Assembly: GCA_027587225.1 (NCBI GenBank)
Contig: JAPDDQ010000029.1
Coordinates: forward strand, 36,498-100,497
Direction: 5' to 3'
Origin: Solirubrobacter taibaiensis
GTDB lineage: Bacteria > Actinomycetota > Thermoleophilia > Solirubrobacterales > Solirubrobacteraceae
Length of the DNA stretch: 64,000 nt
Part shown: piece after piece, positions 17,783 to 25,376 of the stretch
Layout: each line of letters starts with the position of its first letter
Numbering within the stretch: the first letter of the stretch is position 1
Position numbers and translations under genes: made by a program
Notes under the pieces: generated by a model
What the model was told of the DNA's origin: nothing
Database searches by the model: none
What the model saw: the letters and a program-made list of their open reading frames with translations, nothing else

Positions 17783-17788
17783 TACGTT
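17783..17788 (+). promoter_or_regulatory. Putative -10 element (TACGTT), leaderless aminotransferase
   Basis: TACGTT is 7 nt before ATG 17796, right after the hairpin at 17749-17779. If used, the transcript is leaderless and the hairpin lies upstream of it. Confidence 0.45.
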
Positions 17789-17795
17789 GCGCCCG

Positions 17796-18899
17796 ATGCT
17801 GAACGAGCTCTATCCCGGCGCGCGGGAGCACGTGTACCTCGACGTCGCCGCCGTGGGGCTCGTGTCCACGCGGGTCCGCGACGCGGTCGCGACCGTCCTC
17901 GACGACCACGTCGCCCGCGGCATCGCGGCCGGGGCGGACTGGACGGCCGCGAGCGAACGCACCCGCGGCGTGATCGCCGAGCTGATCGGCGGCCGCGCCA
18001 CGAACGTCGCCTACACCCAGAACACCAGCACCGGCATCGCGCTCGTGGCCAACGGCCTTGACTGGCGCCACGGCGACAACGTCGTCGTGCCCGCCGACGA
18101 GTTCCCGTCCAACTTCTATCCCTGGCTCGCGCTGCGCCGCCACGGCGTCGAGATCCGCGAGGTGCCGATGCGCGCCGGTCGGGCCGAGCTGGAGCGCTTG
18201 GCGGAGCTGATCGACGCCCGCACTCGCGTCGTCGCGATCAGCGCTGTGCAGTACACCTCCGGCCACCGCTACGACCTCGCGCGCATCCGGGAGCGCTGCG
18301 GAGACGCGCTGCTCGTCGTCGATGGCACCCAAGCCGCCGGCGCGCTGGTCATCGACGCCGACGCCGACGGGATCGACGCACTCGTGGTCAGCGCCCACAA
18401 ATGGATGCTCGGGCCGTTCGGGATCGGTTTCGTCCACTTCTCCGACCGCGCCATGGAGCGCCTGAACCCGTCGACGACGGGCTGGCTCAGCGTCGAGCAT
18501 CCGTTCGACTTCGACCACGAGCCGCGGCTGGCCTCGAGCGCCCGCCGCTTCGAGTCGGGCACCTTCAACGCCGCCGGCATCGCCGGCCTGGACGCGGCGA
18601 TCTCGATCGTGCTCGAACTCGGACGCCACACGGTCGAGAACATCGTCCTCGGGAATGCCGCGCACCTTCAGGAGCGGCTGACGGCCCGTGGACTACAGGT
18701 GCTGCGATCCACCGATCCCGACGAGTGCTCCGGCATCGTGATCTTCACCACCGGCGACCAGGCCGCGGACGCGGCGATCCACGCGCAGCTCACTGAGAGC
18801 GGCATCCGCTGCTCACTCCGCAAAGCCGGTGTCCGCTTCTCCCCGCACTACTACAACACCGACGACGACCTCCACGAGGCCGTCGCCACGATCAGGTGA
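17796..18899 (+). CDS. Class V aminotransferase / cysteine-desulfurase-like PLP enzyme
   Basis: The 367-residue protein has fold-type I PLP signatures. These are YTQNTSTGIALVANGL (phosphate contact), VVAISAVQYTSGHRYDL, the cofactor Asp in LLVVDGTQAAGAL, and the Schiff-base Lys at residue 202 in SAHKWMLGPFG. No conserved catalytic Cys loop of NifS/IscS is obvious, so a desulfurase, selenocysteine lyase-like or kynureninase-like role is undecided. ATG 17796 is chosen because homologue-like sequence begins there and a -10-like hexamer is 7 nt upstream. The longer upstream frame is not protein-like. Confidence 0.88.
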   Translation: MLNELYPGAREHVYLDVAAVGLVSTRVRDAVATVLDDHVARGIAAGADWTAASERTRGVIAELIGGRATNVAYTQNTSTGIALVANGLDWRHGDNVVVPADEFPSNFYPWLALRRHGVEIREVPMRAGRAELERLAELIDARTRVVAISAVQYTSGHRYDLARIRERCGDALLVVDGTQAAGALVIDADADGIDALVVSAHKWMLGPFGIGFVHFSDRAMERLNPSTTGWLSVEHPFDFDHEPRLASSARRFESGTFNAAGIAGLDAAISIVLELGRHTVENIVLGNAAHLQERLTARGLQVLRSTDPDECSGIVIFTTGDQAADAAIHAQLTESGIRCSLRKAGVRFSPHYYNTDDDLHEAVATIR

Positions 18900-19070
18900 G
18901 GCGCAGGAACGCGTCGACCACGTCGCGTCCTCGTCGGCGTAGAAGCACTTGTCGCCGTCGCGCAGGACGAAGGTCGCGCCGTCGGCGCCCGTCAGCCGGC
19001 GCGCGCCGATGCGGACGATGGTCTGGATCTCAGGGAGTGAGCGAGCCGGCGAACGGTTCTCCCCGCTCAT
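18900..19070 (-). pseudogene. Remnant of a GAF-domain sensor gene
   Basis: On the minus strand from ATG 19070 the translation contains LPEIQTIVRIGARRLTGADG followed by ATFVLRDGDKCFYADEDA. This is the start of a GAF domain as found at the N-terminus of sensor kinases and cyclases. After DEDA the similarity stops abruptly. The frame continues as unrelated sequence into the 3' end of the aminotransferase gene and stops at 18813. Only about 55 residues of domain remain, with no kinase part, so I read it as a truncated gene. It lies just left of the riboswitch, on the opposite strand. It could instead be a tiny expressed fragment. Confidence 0.6.
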
Positions 19071-19089
19071 GGCAACTTCGGATACGCTC

Positions 19090-19262
19090 GGAGGCGGAGT
19101 CGATCGCACCCGAAGCAACGGGTCAGGGAATCCGGTTCAGAATCCGGAGCTGGCGCGCAGCGGTGGGGACGCGCGACGTGGCCATCAGCCACTGGGCCCT
19201 CAGAAGCCTGGGAAGGCGGCCGCCTCGATCGCGTCCAAGCCCGAAGACCTGTCGATTCCGCC
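19090..19262 (+). ncRNA. Cobalamin (adenosylcobalamin-type) riboswitch upstream of metE
   Basis: The leader contains the ordered conserved blocks of the cobalamin riboswitch: GGGAATCCGGT (about 19127), AATCCGGAGCTGGCGCGCAG (19141-19160), the B12-box-like GCCACTGGGC (about 19188), GGGAAGGCGGC (about 19210) and CCGAAGACCTG (about 19241). A CCCC-GTGAT-GGGG hairpin (19261-19273) and a GCGGCC/GGCCGC hairpin (about 19285-19307) lie between the aptamer and the ribosome-binding site AAGGAA. They are likely the expression platform. In actinobacteria this class normally represses metE when B12 is plentiful. It is recognised from motif order; no covariance search was run. Confidence 0.9.
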
Positions 19263-19328
19263 CCGTGATGGGGCACCGACAACCGCGGCCTTGCGAGCAT
19301 GGGCCGCTCGGCACAAGGAATCATCTAC

Positions 19329-21500
19329 ATGGCACGTACCGCCGTTCTCGGGCTTCCCCGCGTGGGGCCCGACCGCGAGCTGAAGTTCGCGCTGGAGGCG
19401 TTCTGGGCCGGTCGCATCGGCACCGAGGAGCTGCATGACACGGCGCGGGAGTTGCGCCGCTCCAACTGGGAGCGCGCCGCCGGGATCGACGTCATCCCGT
19501 CGAGCGACTTCAGCTTCTACGACCACGTCCTCGACACCGCGCACGGACTCGGCGTCGTCGACGGCGACTACTTCGCGCACGCCCGCGGCACCGCCACGCG
19601 GCCGCCGCTGGAGATGACGAAGTGGTTCGACACGAACTACCACTACCTCGTCCCGGAGCTGCGCGCCGAGCAGGCGTTCACGCTCCATCCCGAGCACTGG
19701 ATCGGCCCGCTCGAGGAAGCGGCGGCGCTCGGCATCAAGACCCGCCCGGTCGTCCTCGGCCCGTACAGCTTCCTCTCGCTGGCCAAGGGGGCAAAGCCGG
19801 AGCTGCACGCGCTCATCCCGGTCTACACGCAGCTGCTGCACGAGCTGGCGCAGGCCGGCGCGACCGAGGTGCAGCTCGACGAGCCGTGCCTCGCGCTCGA
19901 CGGCGTGCCCGCCGCGTACGCCGAGGTGTTCGCGGAGCTGAACGCGGCGCCGATCGACATCGCGCTGGCGACGTACTTCGCCCCCGCCGACCCGCTGGTG
20001 TTCACCCTGCCCGCGGCGGAGATCCACCTGGACCTGGTGCGCGCGCCTGAGCAGCTCGCCCCCGCGCTGGAGGCGGTCCAGGGCCGTCTCTCGCTGGGCG
20101 TCATCGACGGCCGCAACGTGTGGGCCGCAGACCTCGATCTGGCACTCGACCGGATCGACGCCGCGGTCGCCGCGCTCGGCTCCGAGCGCGTGACGATCGC
20201 GCCGTCGTGCTCGCTGCTGCACGTGCCCTACTCGGCGGCGCGCGAGACGAACATCGACCCGGAGATCCGGCCGTGGCTCGCGTTCGCCGACGAGAAGCTG
20301 CAGGAACTGACCACGCTCAAGGCCGCGCTGCACGGCGACCGCGACACGCTGCTCGAGCCCGCGCGCGACATCAGCAGCGCCCGCCGCACCTCGACGCTCA
20401 CCAACGACCCGGCCGTCCGCAGCCGGGCGGGAGCCCTCACCGCCGCCGACTACGAGCGCGATACCCGATTCCCAGAACGCCACGCCGCGCAGCGCGCCCG
20501 CACGCCGCTGCCCGAGCTCCCCACGACGACGATCGGCTCCTTCCCGCAGACACCGGAGATCCGGGCCGCTCGCCGCGAGCTTCGGGGCGAGGCGTACGAG
20601 CGCTTCATGCGCGGGCAGATCGCCGAGGTGATCAGCCACCAGGAGGCGGTCGGCCTCGACGTGCTCGTGCACGGCGAGCCCGAGCGCAACGACATGGTCG
20701 AGTACTTCGGCGAGCGGCTGAGCGGGTTCGTGTTCAGCCAGTTCGGCTGGGTGCAGTCCTACGGCAGCCGCTGCGTGAAGCCACCGATCCTGTACGGCGA
20801 CGTGTCGCGCCCGGCGCCGATGACCGTGCGCTGGTGGCAACACGCGCAGTCGCTCACGGTCAAGCCGGTCAAGGGCATGCTCACCGGGCCGGTGACGATC
20901 CTGCAGTGGTCGTTCGTGCGTGACGACCAGCCGCGCGCGGAGACGTGCACGCAGATCGCGCTCGCGATCCAGGACGAGGTGCGGGACCTCGAGGCCGCCG
21001 GGTGCTTCGCGATCCAGGTCGACGAGGCCGCGCTGCGCGAAGGCCTGCCGTTGCGCCGCGCCGAACAGGACAGCTACGTACGCTGGGCGGTGGACGCGTT
21101 CCGGCTCACCGTGGCCGCGGCCCGCGCGGACACCCAGGTGCACACCCACATGTGTTACTCGGAGTTCAACGAGATGATGGAGCACATCGTGCGCCTGGAC
21201 GCCGACGTGCTCTCGATCGAGGCCTCCCGCTCGGACATGGAGGTGCTCGACGCGTTCGCCGCCGGCCTCGAGTACCCGAACGAGATCGGCCCGGGCATCT
21301 ACGACATCCACTCGCCGCGGATCCCGTCCACCGACGAGCTCGAACGGCTGCTCGAGCTGGCCGAGCGGCGGATCCCGCGCGAGCGCCTGTGGGCGAACCC
21401 CGACTGCGGGCTGAAGACCCGCGGCTGGAACGAGGTCCGCCCGGCGCTGACGAACCTCGTGGCGGCGGCGCGGCGGCGGCGGGCGGCGGTGCGCGTGTGA
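19329..21500 (+). CDS. metE: Cobalamin-independent methionine synthase
   Basis: The 723-residue protein matches full-length MetE (about 750). It has an N-terminal folate-binding barrel starting VLGLPRVGPDRELKFALEAF and a C-terminal catalytic barrel with LPTTTIGSFPQT, QVDEAALREGLPLRR, THMCYSEFNEMM (His/Cys zinc ligands) and NPDCGLKTRGW (Cys ligand). It transfers the methyl group of 5-methyltetrahydropteroyltriglutamate to homocysteine. ATG 19329 follows AAGGAA by 7 nt and is downstream of the cobalamin riboswitch, which explains its regulation. Its stop overlaps the start of the MetE-like gene. Confidence 0.96.
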   Translation: MARTAVLGLPRVGPDRELKFALEAFWAGRIGTEELHDTARELRRSNWERAAGIDVIPSSDFSFYDHVLDTAHGLGVVDGDYFAHARGTATRPPLEMTKWFDTNYHYLVPELRAEQAFTLHPEHWIGPLEEAAALGIKTRPVVLGPYSFLSLAKGAKPELHALIPVYTQLLHELAQAGATEVQLDEPCLALDGVPAAYAEVFAELNAAPIDIALATYFAPADPLVFTLPAAEIHLDLVRAPEQLAPALEAVQGRLSLGVIDGRNVWAADLDLALDRIDAAVAALGSERVTIAPSCSLLHVPYSAARETNIDPEIRPWLAFADEKLQELTTLKAALHGDRDTLLEPARDISSARRTSTLTNDPAVRSRAGALTAADYERDTRFPERHAAQRARTPLPELPTTTIGSFPQTPEIRAARRELRGEAYERFMRGQIAEVISHQEAVGLDVLVHGEPERNDMVEYFGERLSGFVFSQFGWVQSYGSRCVKPPILYGDVSRPAPMTVRWWQHAQSLTVKPVKGMLTGPVTILQWSFVRDDQPRAETCTQIALAIQDEVRDLEAAGCFAIQVDEAALREGLPLRRAEQDSYVRWAVDAFRLTVAAARADTQVHTHMCYSEFNEMMEHIVRLDADVLSIEASRSDMEVLDAFAAGLEYPNEIGPGIYDIHSPRIPSTDELERLLELAERRIPRERLWANPDCGLKTRGWNEVRPALTNLVAAARRRRAAVRV

Positions 21501-22339
21501 ACCTTCCGTCGTGGGCCACGACCGGTGTCGGCAGCCTCCCGTTCACGGACGTAGAAGCCGCCGTGGACCACGTGCTGACGGCGTACGACATCCCGTTCTG
21601 CCCGCAGCTGCCGCGGCTGGAAGGCGACATGATCACCGAGTGGCTGGGGGCCGACCCCGGCCGCTGCGGGTGGTCGCCGGCCCGCGACCGCGAGCGCCCG
21701 CGCGCGTGGGGCACGCTGCTCCGGCGGCTGGATGACGCGCCGTCGCGCGTGGTCAAGCTCCAGGTCACCGGGCCGGTCACGCTCGCCTACGCGCTGGGTG
21801 AGCGGCTCCCGCTCGCGCACGAGCTGGCGACGTGGCTGGCGGCGAACGCCGGCGCGCAGGTCCGCGCGCTGGCGGAGCGCGGCCACGACGCGCTGCTGCT
21901 CGTGGACGAGCCGGCGCTGCACCTGTTCGGGCCGGTGGACTCGGTGTGGGATCCGCTGCGGGCGTCCGCGCCCGCGTGGGGCCTGCATCTGTGCGGGCCG
22001 GTGCCGTGGGAGACGGTGCTGCAGGCGCAGCCGGACGTGCTCTCGTTCGATCTCGCGCTCGCTCCGGTGCAGGCGGACGCGCTGCGGACGTTGCTCGCCC
22101 GCGGGACGCGCGTGATGTGGGGCGCGGTCCAACCGCACCGCCCCGAGCACGCGCTGCACGGGATGCCACGGCTGGACGCGGCACTGGCGGCGACGGGCGC
22201 GACCGGCGCGCAGAGCCTGCTCAGCGCGAGTTGCGGGAGCGGGCGGATGTCGGTCGGGCGCGAGCGCGAGATCGCCACCGCGTTGTGGGACTGCGCGCAC
22301 ACGCTCCGCGCGCGCCGTCCGACCACCGAAACGGCGTGA
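21497..22339 (+). CDS. MetE C-terminal-domain-like zinc methyltransferase
   Basis: The 280-residue protein corresponds to the catalytic barrel of MetE alone. It opens with TTGVGSLPFTDVEAAVDHVL, has VKLQVTGPVTLAYALGERL and LLLVDEPALHLFG, and keeps zinc-ligand-like residues in GLHLCGPVPW (His and Cys) and SASCGSGR (Cys). Stand-alone MetE-like proteins in archaea and some bacteria can use corrinoid-protein methyl donors instead of folate. Which donor is used here is unknown. GTG 21497 overlaps the metE stop (GTGA), so both genes sit under the cobalamin riboswitch. It may be a paralogue with a different methyl donor or acceptor. Confidence 0.8.
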   Translation: MNLPSWATTGVGSLPFTDVEAAVDHVLTAYDIPFCPQLPRLEGDMITEWLGADPGRCGWSPARDRERPRAWGTLLRRLDDAPSRVVKLQVTGPVTLAYALGERLPLAHELATWLAANAGAQVRALAERGHDALLLVDEPALHLFGPVDSVWDPLRASAPAWGLHLCGPVPWETVLQAQPDVLSFDLALAPVQADALRTLLARGTRVMWGAVQPHRPEHALHGMPRLDAALAATGATGAQSLLSASCGSGRMSVGREREIATALWDCAHTLRARRPTTETA

Positions 22340-22346
22340 TCACGGC

Positions 22347-22880
22347 GTGCGCGTGGGCATCGCCGATCACTTGGGCTGGGCGATCGCGGTCATCGCCGAC
22401 GACCAGCATGCGGTCGTCGACCGGCGCCGGATCGCGCTCGTCGAACCCGGGGTGACTCCCGCGCCGATCCACTACGACAACGGTGACCTCGACGTGGGCG
22501 GCACGGAGGCGCTGGTGCGGACGGTGCGCGCCTCCGTGCTGCGGGCGAGCGCGGCCGCGCTCGACGCGCTACCCGGCCCGATCGAGTCGCTCTCGCTGCG
22601 GTTTTGGCCGCTCGATTTCCCCGACGCGATCGAGGTGCAGATGCGCGTGCCGTGGGAGGCGCGCGCCGACGCGGTCATGTACCGCGTGCTGCTCGCCGAG
22701 CTGGCCCACGAGCGCGGGTGGGAGGTCCACTGCTACGACGCCAAGACGGTCGAGGCGCAGGCGACGGACCTGCTCGGCGAGCGCGCCTACGCGGTCCTGC
22801 ACGGCCTCGGGCCGCCGTGGACGAAGGATCACCGCGCCGCGCTCGCCGCCACGGTGCTGGCGAGCGCTACCGGACCTTGA
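22347..22880 (+). CDS. Hypothetical protein, possible RNase H-like fold
   Basis: The 177-residue soluble protein begins MRVGIADHLGWAIAVIAD, a beta-strand pattern with an Asp that resembles RNase H-like domains, and has a later acidic stretch YDNGDLDVGG and RVPWEARADA. I do not recognise the family, and catalytic residues cannot be assigned. GTG 22347 starts 8 nt after the MetE-like stop, so it is probably the last gene of the metE operon. The end overlaps the convergent gene by 14 bp. Confidence 0.72.
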   Translation: MRVGIADHLGWAIAVIADDQHAVVDRRRIALVEPGVTPAPIHYDNGDLDVGGTEALVRTVRASVLRASAAALDALPGPIESLSLRFWPLDFPDAIEVQMRVPWEARADAVMYRVLLAELAHERGWEVHCYDAKTVEAQATDLLGERAYAVLHGLGPPWTKDHRAALAATVLASATGP

Positions 22881-24813
22881 CGGTGTGCCGGTACTGGAGC
22901 TCGCGGCCGACCCAGTCGGTCCGCACGGTCACGTAGTCCACGCCGCCCGCGGGCAGCGTGACCGAGAACGTCTTCTGGCGACGCTTGTTGCTGACGACGT
23001 CGACCTGGTTCGGCTCGCCGCTCCATCCGCGCGTGGTGTCGCCGGTGACCCAGTAGTTGACGTGCTCGTCGAGCGTCCGCGGCGTCGGCTGGGAGGTCCG
23101 CCACGTCACGCGTACGCGGTCGCCGTCGCGCACGGCCTGCAGATCGACGGGGACGGGCTTCGGTGGATCGGCCGGACGTCGCAGGCGCACCGTCAGCGTG
23201 CGGGTGCGCGGCCGCGGAGCGTCCGGCGCGCCGTACGTCACGCGCAGGCGCACGGGACCTTCCCGCAGCGGGGCGAGCGGCGCGCTCTGGGGCCGGATCG
23301 TCAGCTGGCCCCGCACAGCGCGGGGGAAGCGGACCGACTCGCGCGCGAGCGTCCCCAGCACGTCGACGCGCACCTCACACGCCGCGCTGCAGCGCAAGGG
23401 CAGCTTCAAATAGTCGAAGCGCTCGAGCACGCGGTCCAGGGGAGGCTCGATCGTCACCCGCGGCGTCGGCTGCGCTGCCGGAGGGGTGGCGCCGTCGGCT
23501 GCGAGGTGGAGCCGATCGTCGCGCACCCACGTGCCCGTGGTGGTCCAGATGGCGGCCGGCGACCCGTCGGCGAGCACCAGTGCGCCAACGTTCGTCGGCT
23601 CCCTGAACGGTGGGTCGACGGCGGTCGCGGCGACGGCGGGAGTCCCCAGCGGGACGCTGAAGAGCGTGGGTGAGCCGACCGGGACGCCGCGGCGGATCCG
23701 ATAGCGGGCGGTGCCGACCACCGCGCGTCCGGTGGGGGTGAGCTGCAGCGTCCAGTCGGTGCTCAGGAACAAGGAGAAGAGGGTCGCTGCGTGGTACGTG
23801 GCCGAGCCGTAGAACGGGTCGGAGCGGCTCGCCTGGCCAGGGATCAGCGTCGCGGGCGTGAACGGTCTGGTGGCCGCTCGGGTGGCGATGTGCATGCCGC
23901 TCCCGCCGATGCCGGACCACGCGACGGCCGCGCGGCCGCCGCTGTCGATGACCCCGCGCGTGCGGACGCCGATGTCGTCCTCGTAGTCGGCGAGCGGTTG
24001 TCCGACGGAGTCGAACGCGGTCAGACCCGGCGCGCGCTCGCTCACGCGCAGCACGCCGCGCTCGGGGATCGCGACGAGCGCGCGGCCGTCCTGCGCGACG
24101 GCCAGCGCCGCGGACGAACGCCAGGGCAGGTTGCCCATGAAGCTGTGCACGCCGAACGGCCCGTCCGCGGGCGCGATCGCGGACTGCGTCGGCACGCGGA
24201 ACGGCAGGTCGCCCTGGACGAGCGACCACAGCAGGAACGTCTCACCCGTCGCCGCGGCGCCGACCGCCAAGGCCTCGGGGGCGCCGACGTCGGTGTCGAC
24301 GTCCTCGACGGGCCCGAACGCCTCGCCCGAGGCGCGGCGCACGACCCGCAGGCGCGTCTGCGTGTCCGTCGTCTCGAACCAGGCGACGATCGCGTCGCCG
24401 CGGTCGGACACCGAGGCCTCGACGATGCCGGTCTGCTCCCAGCCCGGGGTGATCGTCGCGATCGGCTGCGCCGTGCTCCAGCCGCCGCCGGGCTCGCGGA
24501 GCGCGGCTACGAGCCCTTCGCGTTCGGGTACCACCAGCACGCCCGCGCCGTTCGGCCGCGCGGCGACGGCCGGACAGCCCGAGAGCGACAGCGGGGCCGC
24601 CACCTTGGCCGCGAGCGAGAGGCCGTCACGCCCGGCGCGCAGCAGCTCCACGCTCTCCCCGGCGGGGGTGGCGAGCTCGCCGGGCAGCCCCGTCGCGCGC
24701 ACGCACCGGCGCTCCTCCACGTCGAGCGGGGTGGTCTCGATCAGGTCAGCGGACGCGGAAGCGGGCGCGGCGAGCAGGCCAAGCACGGCCAGGAGGACAA
24801 GACGGTGGGCCAT
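22867..24813 (-). CDS. Secreted beta-rich protein with C-terminal Fn3-like domain
   Basis: The 648-residue protein has a signal peptide (LVLLAVLGLLAAPASASA). Residues about 40-430 contain repeated beta segments of the type GDAIVAWFET, GRALVAIPERG, GRAAVAWSGIG and GRAVVGTARY, suggesting a beta-propeller-like or WD-like fold. Residues about 440-550 look like Ig-type linkers. The last 90 residues look like an Fn3 domain (VRVTWRTSQPTP). It is probably an exported or surface protein of unknown role. A TACCTT hexamer 9 nt upstream of ATG 24813 fits the leaderless pattern. Confidence 0.82.
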   Translation of the reverse strand: MAHRLVLLAVLGLLAAPASASADLIETTPLDVEERRCVRATGLPGELATPAGESVELLRAGRDGLSLAAKVAAPLSLSGCPAVAARPNGAGVLVVPEREGLVAALREPGGGWSTAQPIATITPGWEQTGIVEASVSDRGDAIVAWFETTDTQTRLRVVRRASGEAFGPVEDVDTDVGAPEALAVGAAATGETFLLWSLVQGDLPFRVPTQSAIAPADGPFGVHSFMGNLPWRSSAALAVAQDGRALVAIPERGVLRVSERAPGLTAFDSVGQPLADYEDDIGVRTRGVIDSGGRAAVAWSGIGGSGMHIATRAATRPFTPATLIPGQASRSDPFYGSATYHAATLFSLFLSTDWTLQLTPTGRAVVGTARYRIRRGVPVGSPTLFSVPLGTPAVAATAVDPPFREPTNVGALVLADGSPAAIWTTTGTWVRDDRLHLAADGATPPAAQPTPRVTIEPPLDRVLERFDYLKLPLRCSAACEVRVDVLGTLARESVRFPRAVRGQLTIRPQSAPLAPLREGPVRLRVTYGAPDAPRPRTRTLTVRLRRPADPPKPVPVDLQAVRDGDRVRVTWRTSQPTPRTLDEHVNYWVTGDTTRGWSGEPNQVDVVSNKRRQKTFSVTLPAGGVDYVTVRTDWVGRELQYRHTVKVR

Positions 24814-24822
24814 ACGCCGCGC

Positions 24823-24828
24823 AAGGTA
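24823..24828 (-). promoter_or_regulatory. Putative -10 element (TACCTT, minus strand)
   Basis: On the minus strand TACCTT is 9 nt before ATG 24813 of the secreted beta-rich protein gene, matching the leaderless pattern. Confidence 0.4.
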
Positions 24829-24835
24829 GAGCCTG

Positions 24836-25297
24836 CTACCAGCTCTGATCGCCCGCGATCTGACGCGTGGCGATGTTCAGCCGGTTCCACACGTTGACGT
24901 TCGCGATGTCGAGCACGAGCGCGGCGAGCTGCGTCTCGTCGAAGTGCTCGGTGGCGGCCTCCCAGACCTCGTCGGACACCTGCTCGGAGCGGTCCGGGAG
25001 CCGGGTGAGCGCCTCGGTGAGCGCAAGCGCCGCGCGCTCGGCGTCGCTGAAGTAGCGCGTCTCGCGCCAGGCCGCCACGGCCCACACGCGCTCCTCGCTC
25101 TCCCCGGACTTGCGCGCTTCGCGGGCGTGCATGTCCACGCACACGCCGCAGCCGTTGATCTGGCTGGCGCGCAGGTGCACGAGCGCGCGGTTGATCGGCA
25201 GCTTGGCGCGGCTGACGGACTTCGACACCGCTTGGAGCGCGTCCATGGCGCCTTCGACGGCGAACGCGGGATTGGTCATACGGGCGGTCATGAGCAT
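24836..25297 (-). CDS. AhpD/carboxymuconolactone decarboxylase-family protein
   Basis: The 153-residue protein carries the CMD-family redox motif SQINGCGVCVDMH, with the CxxC and the His three residues later at about residues 48-57. That points to AhpD-like peroxidase or disulfide chemistry rather than lactone decarboxylation. Helical packing and length fit the family. ATG 25297 is chosen; further Met residues lie 2 and 6 codons downstream. The gene is divergent from an ECF41-type sigma factor gene and carries a promoter of the same form in mirror image, so it is almost certainly that sigma factor's target. CMD-family genes are the recurrent neighbours of ECF41 sigma factors. Confidence 0.9.
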   Translation of the reverse strand: MLMTARMTNPAFAVEGAMDALQAVSKSVSRAKLPINRALVHLRASQINGCGVCVDMHAREARKSGESEERVWAVAAWRETRYFSDAERAALALTEALTRLPDRSEQVSDEVWEAATEHFDETQLAALVLDIANVNVWNRLNIATRQIAGDQSW

Positions 25298-25313
25298 GAG
25301 GGCAGGACTCCTC

Positions 25314-25335
25314 GTCACATCGGTGGATTGGCGTC
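25314..25335 (+). promoter_or_regulatory. ECF41-type promoter for the sigma factor gene
   Basis: GTCACA (25314-25319), a 12-nt gap, then CGTC (25332-25335), followed 41 nt later by ATG 25377. The -35/-10 pair resembles the TGTCACA...CGTC promoter described for ECF41 sigma factors, and its match in mirror image suggests autoregulation. Confidence 0.7.
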
Positions 25336-25351
25336 GGTCATGGGCTTGACC

Positions 25352-25373
25352 GACGAAATCGCGAGGATGTGAC
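25352..25373 (-). promoter_or_regulatory. ECF41-type promoter for the AhpD-like gene
   Basis: On the minus strand GTCACA (25373-25368), a 12-nt gap, then CGTC (25355-25352), with ATG 25297 downstream. It is the exact mirror of the sigma-gene promoter. The two -10 elements form a palindrome CGTCGGTCA-N6-TGACCGACG at 25332-25355. Confidence 0.7.
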
Positions 25374-25376
25374 GAG

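Larger units (their letters stand above)
17446..17795 (+). other. 350-bp divergent intergenic region
   Basis: This is the spacer between the monooxygenase gene (minus) and the aminotransferase gene (plus). The part from about 17630 to 17720 is pyrimidine-rich (CCTCCTCTCTCTCCCTCCCC). A GC-rich hairpin and a -10-like hexamer sit at its right end and are listed separately. The plus frame is open through it in phase with the aminotransferase, but the translated sequence looks non-coding. I see no recognised riboswitch. Confidence 0.5.

Noticed and set aside
17451..17795. Extended N-terminus of the aminotransferase in the same open frame
   Set aside because: The translated part is Pro/Ser/Arg-rich, contains a terminator-like hairpin, and precedes the family's typical start at 17796.
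19200..21311. A 703-residue open frame on the minus strand
   Set aside because: Antisense to metE, which is unmistakable; the shadow has no motif.
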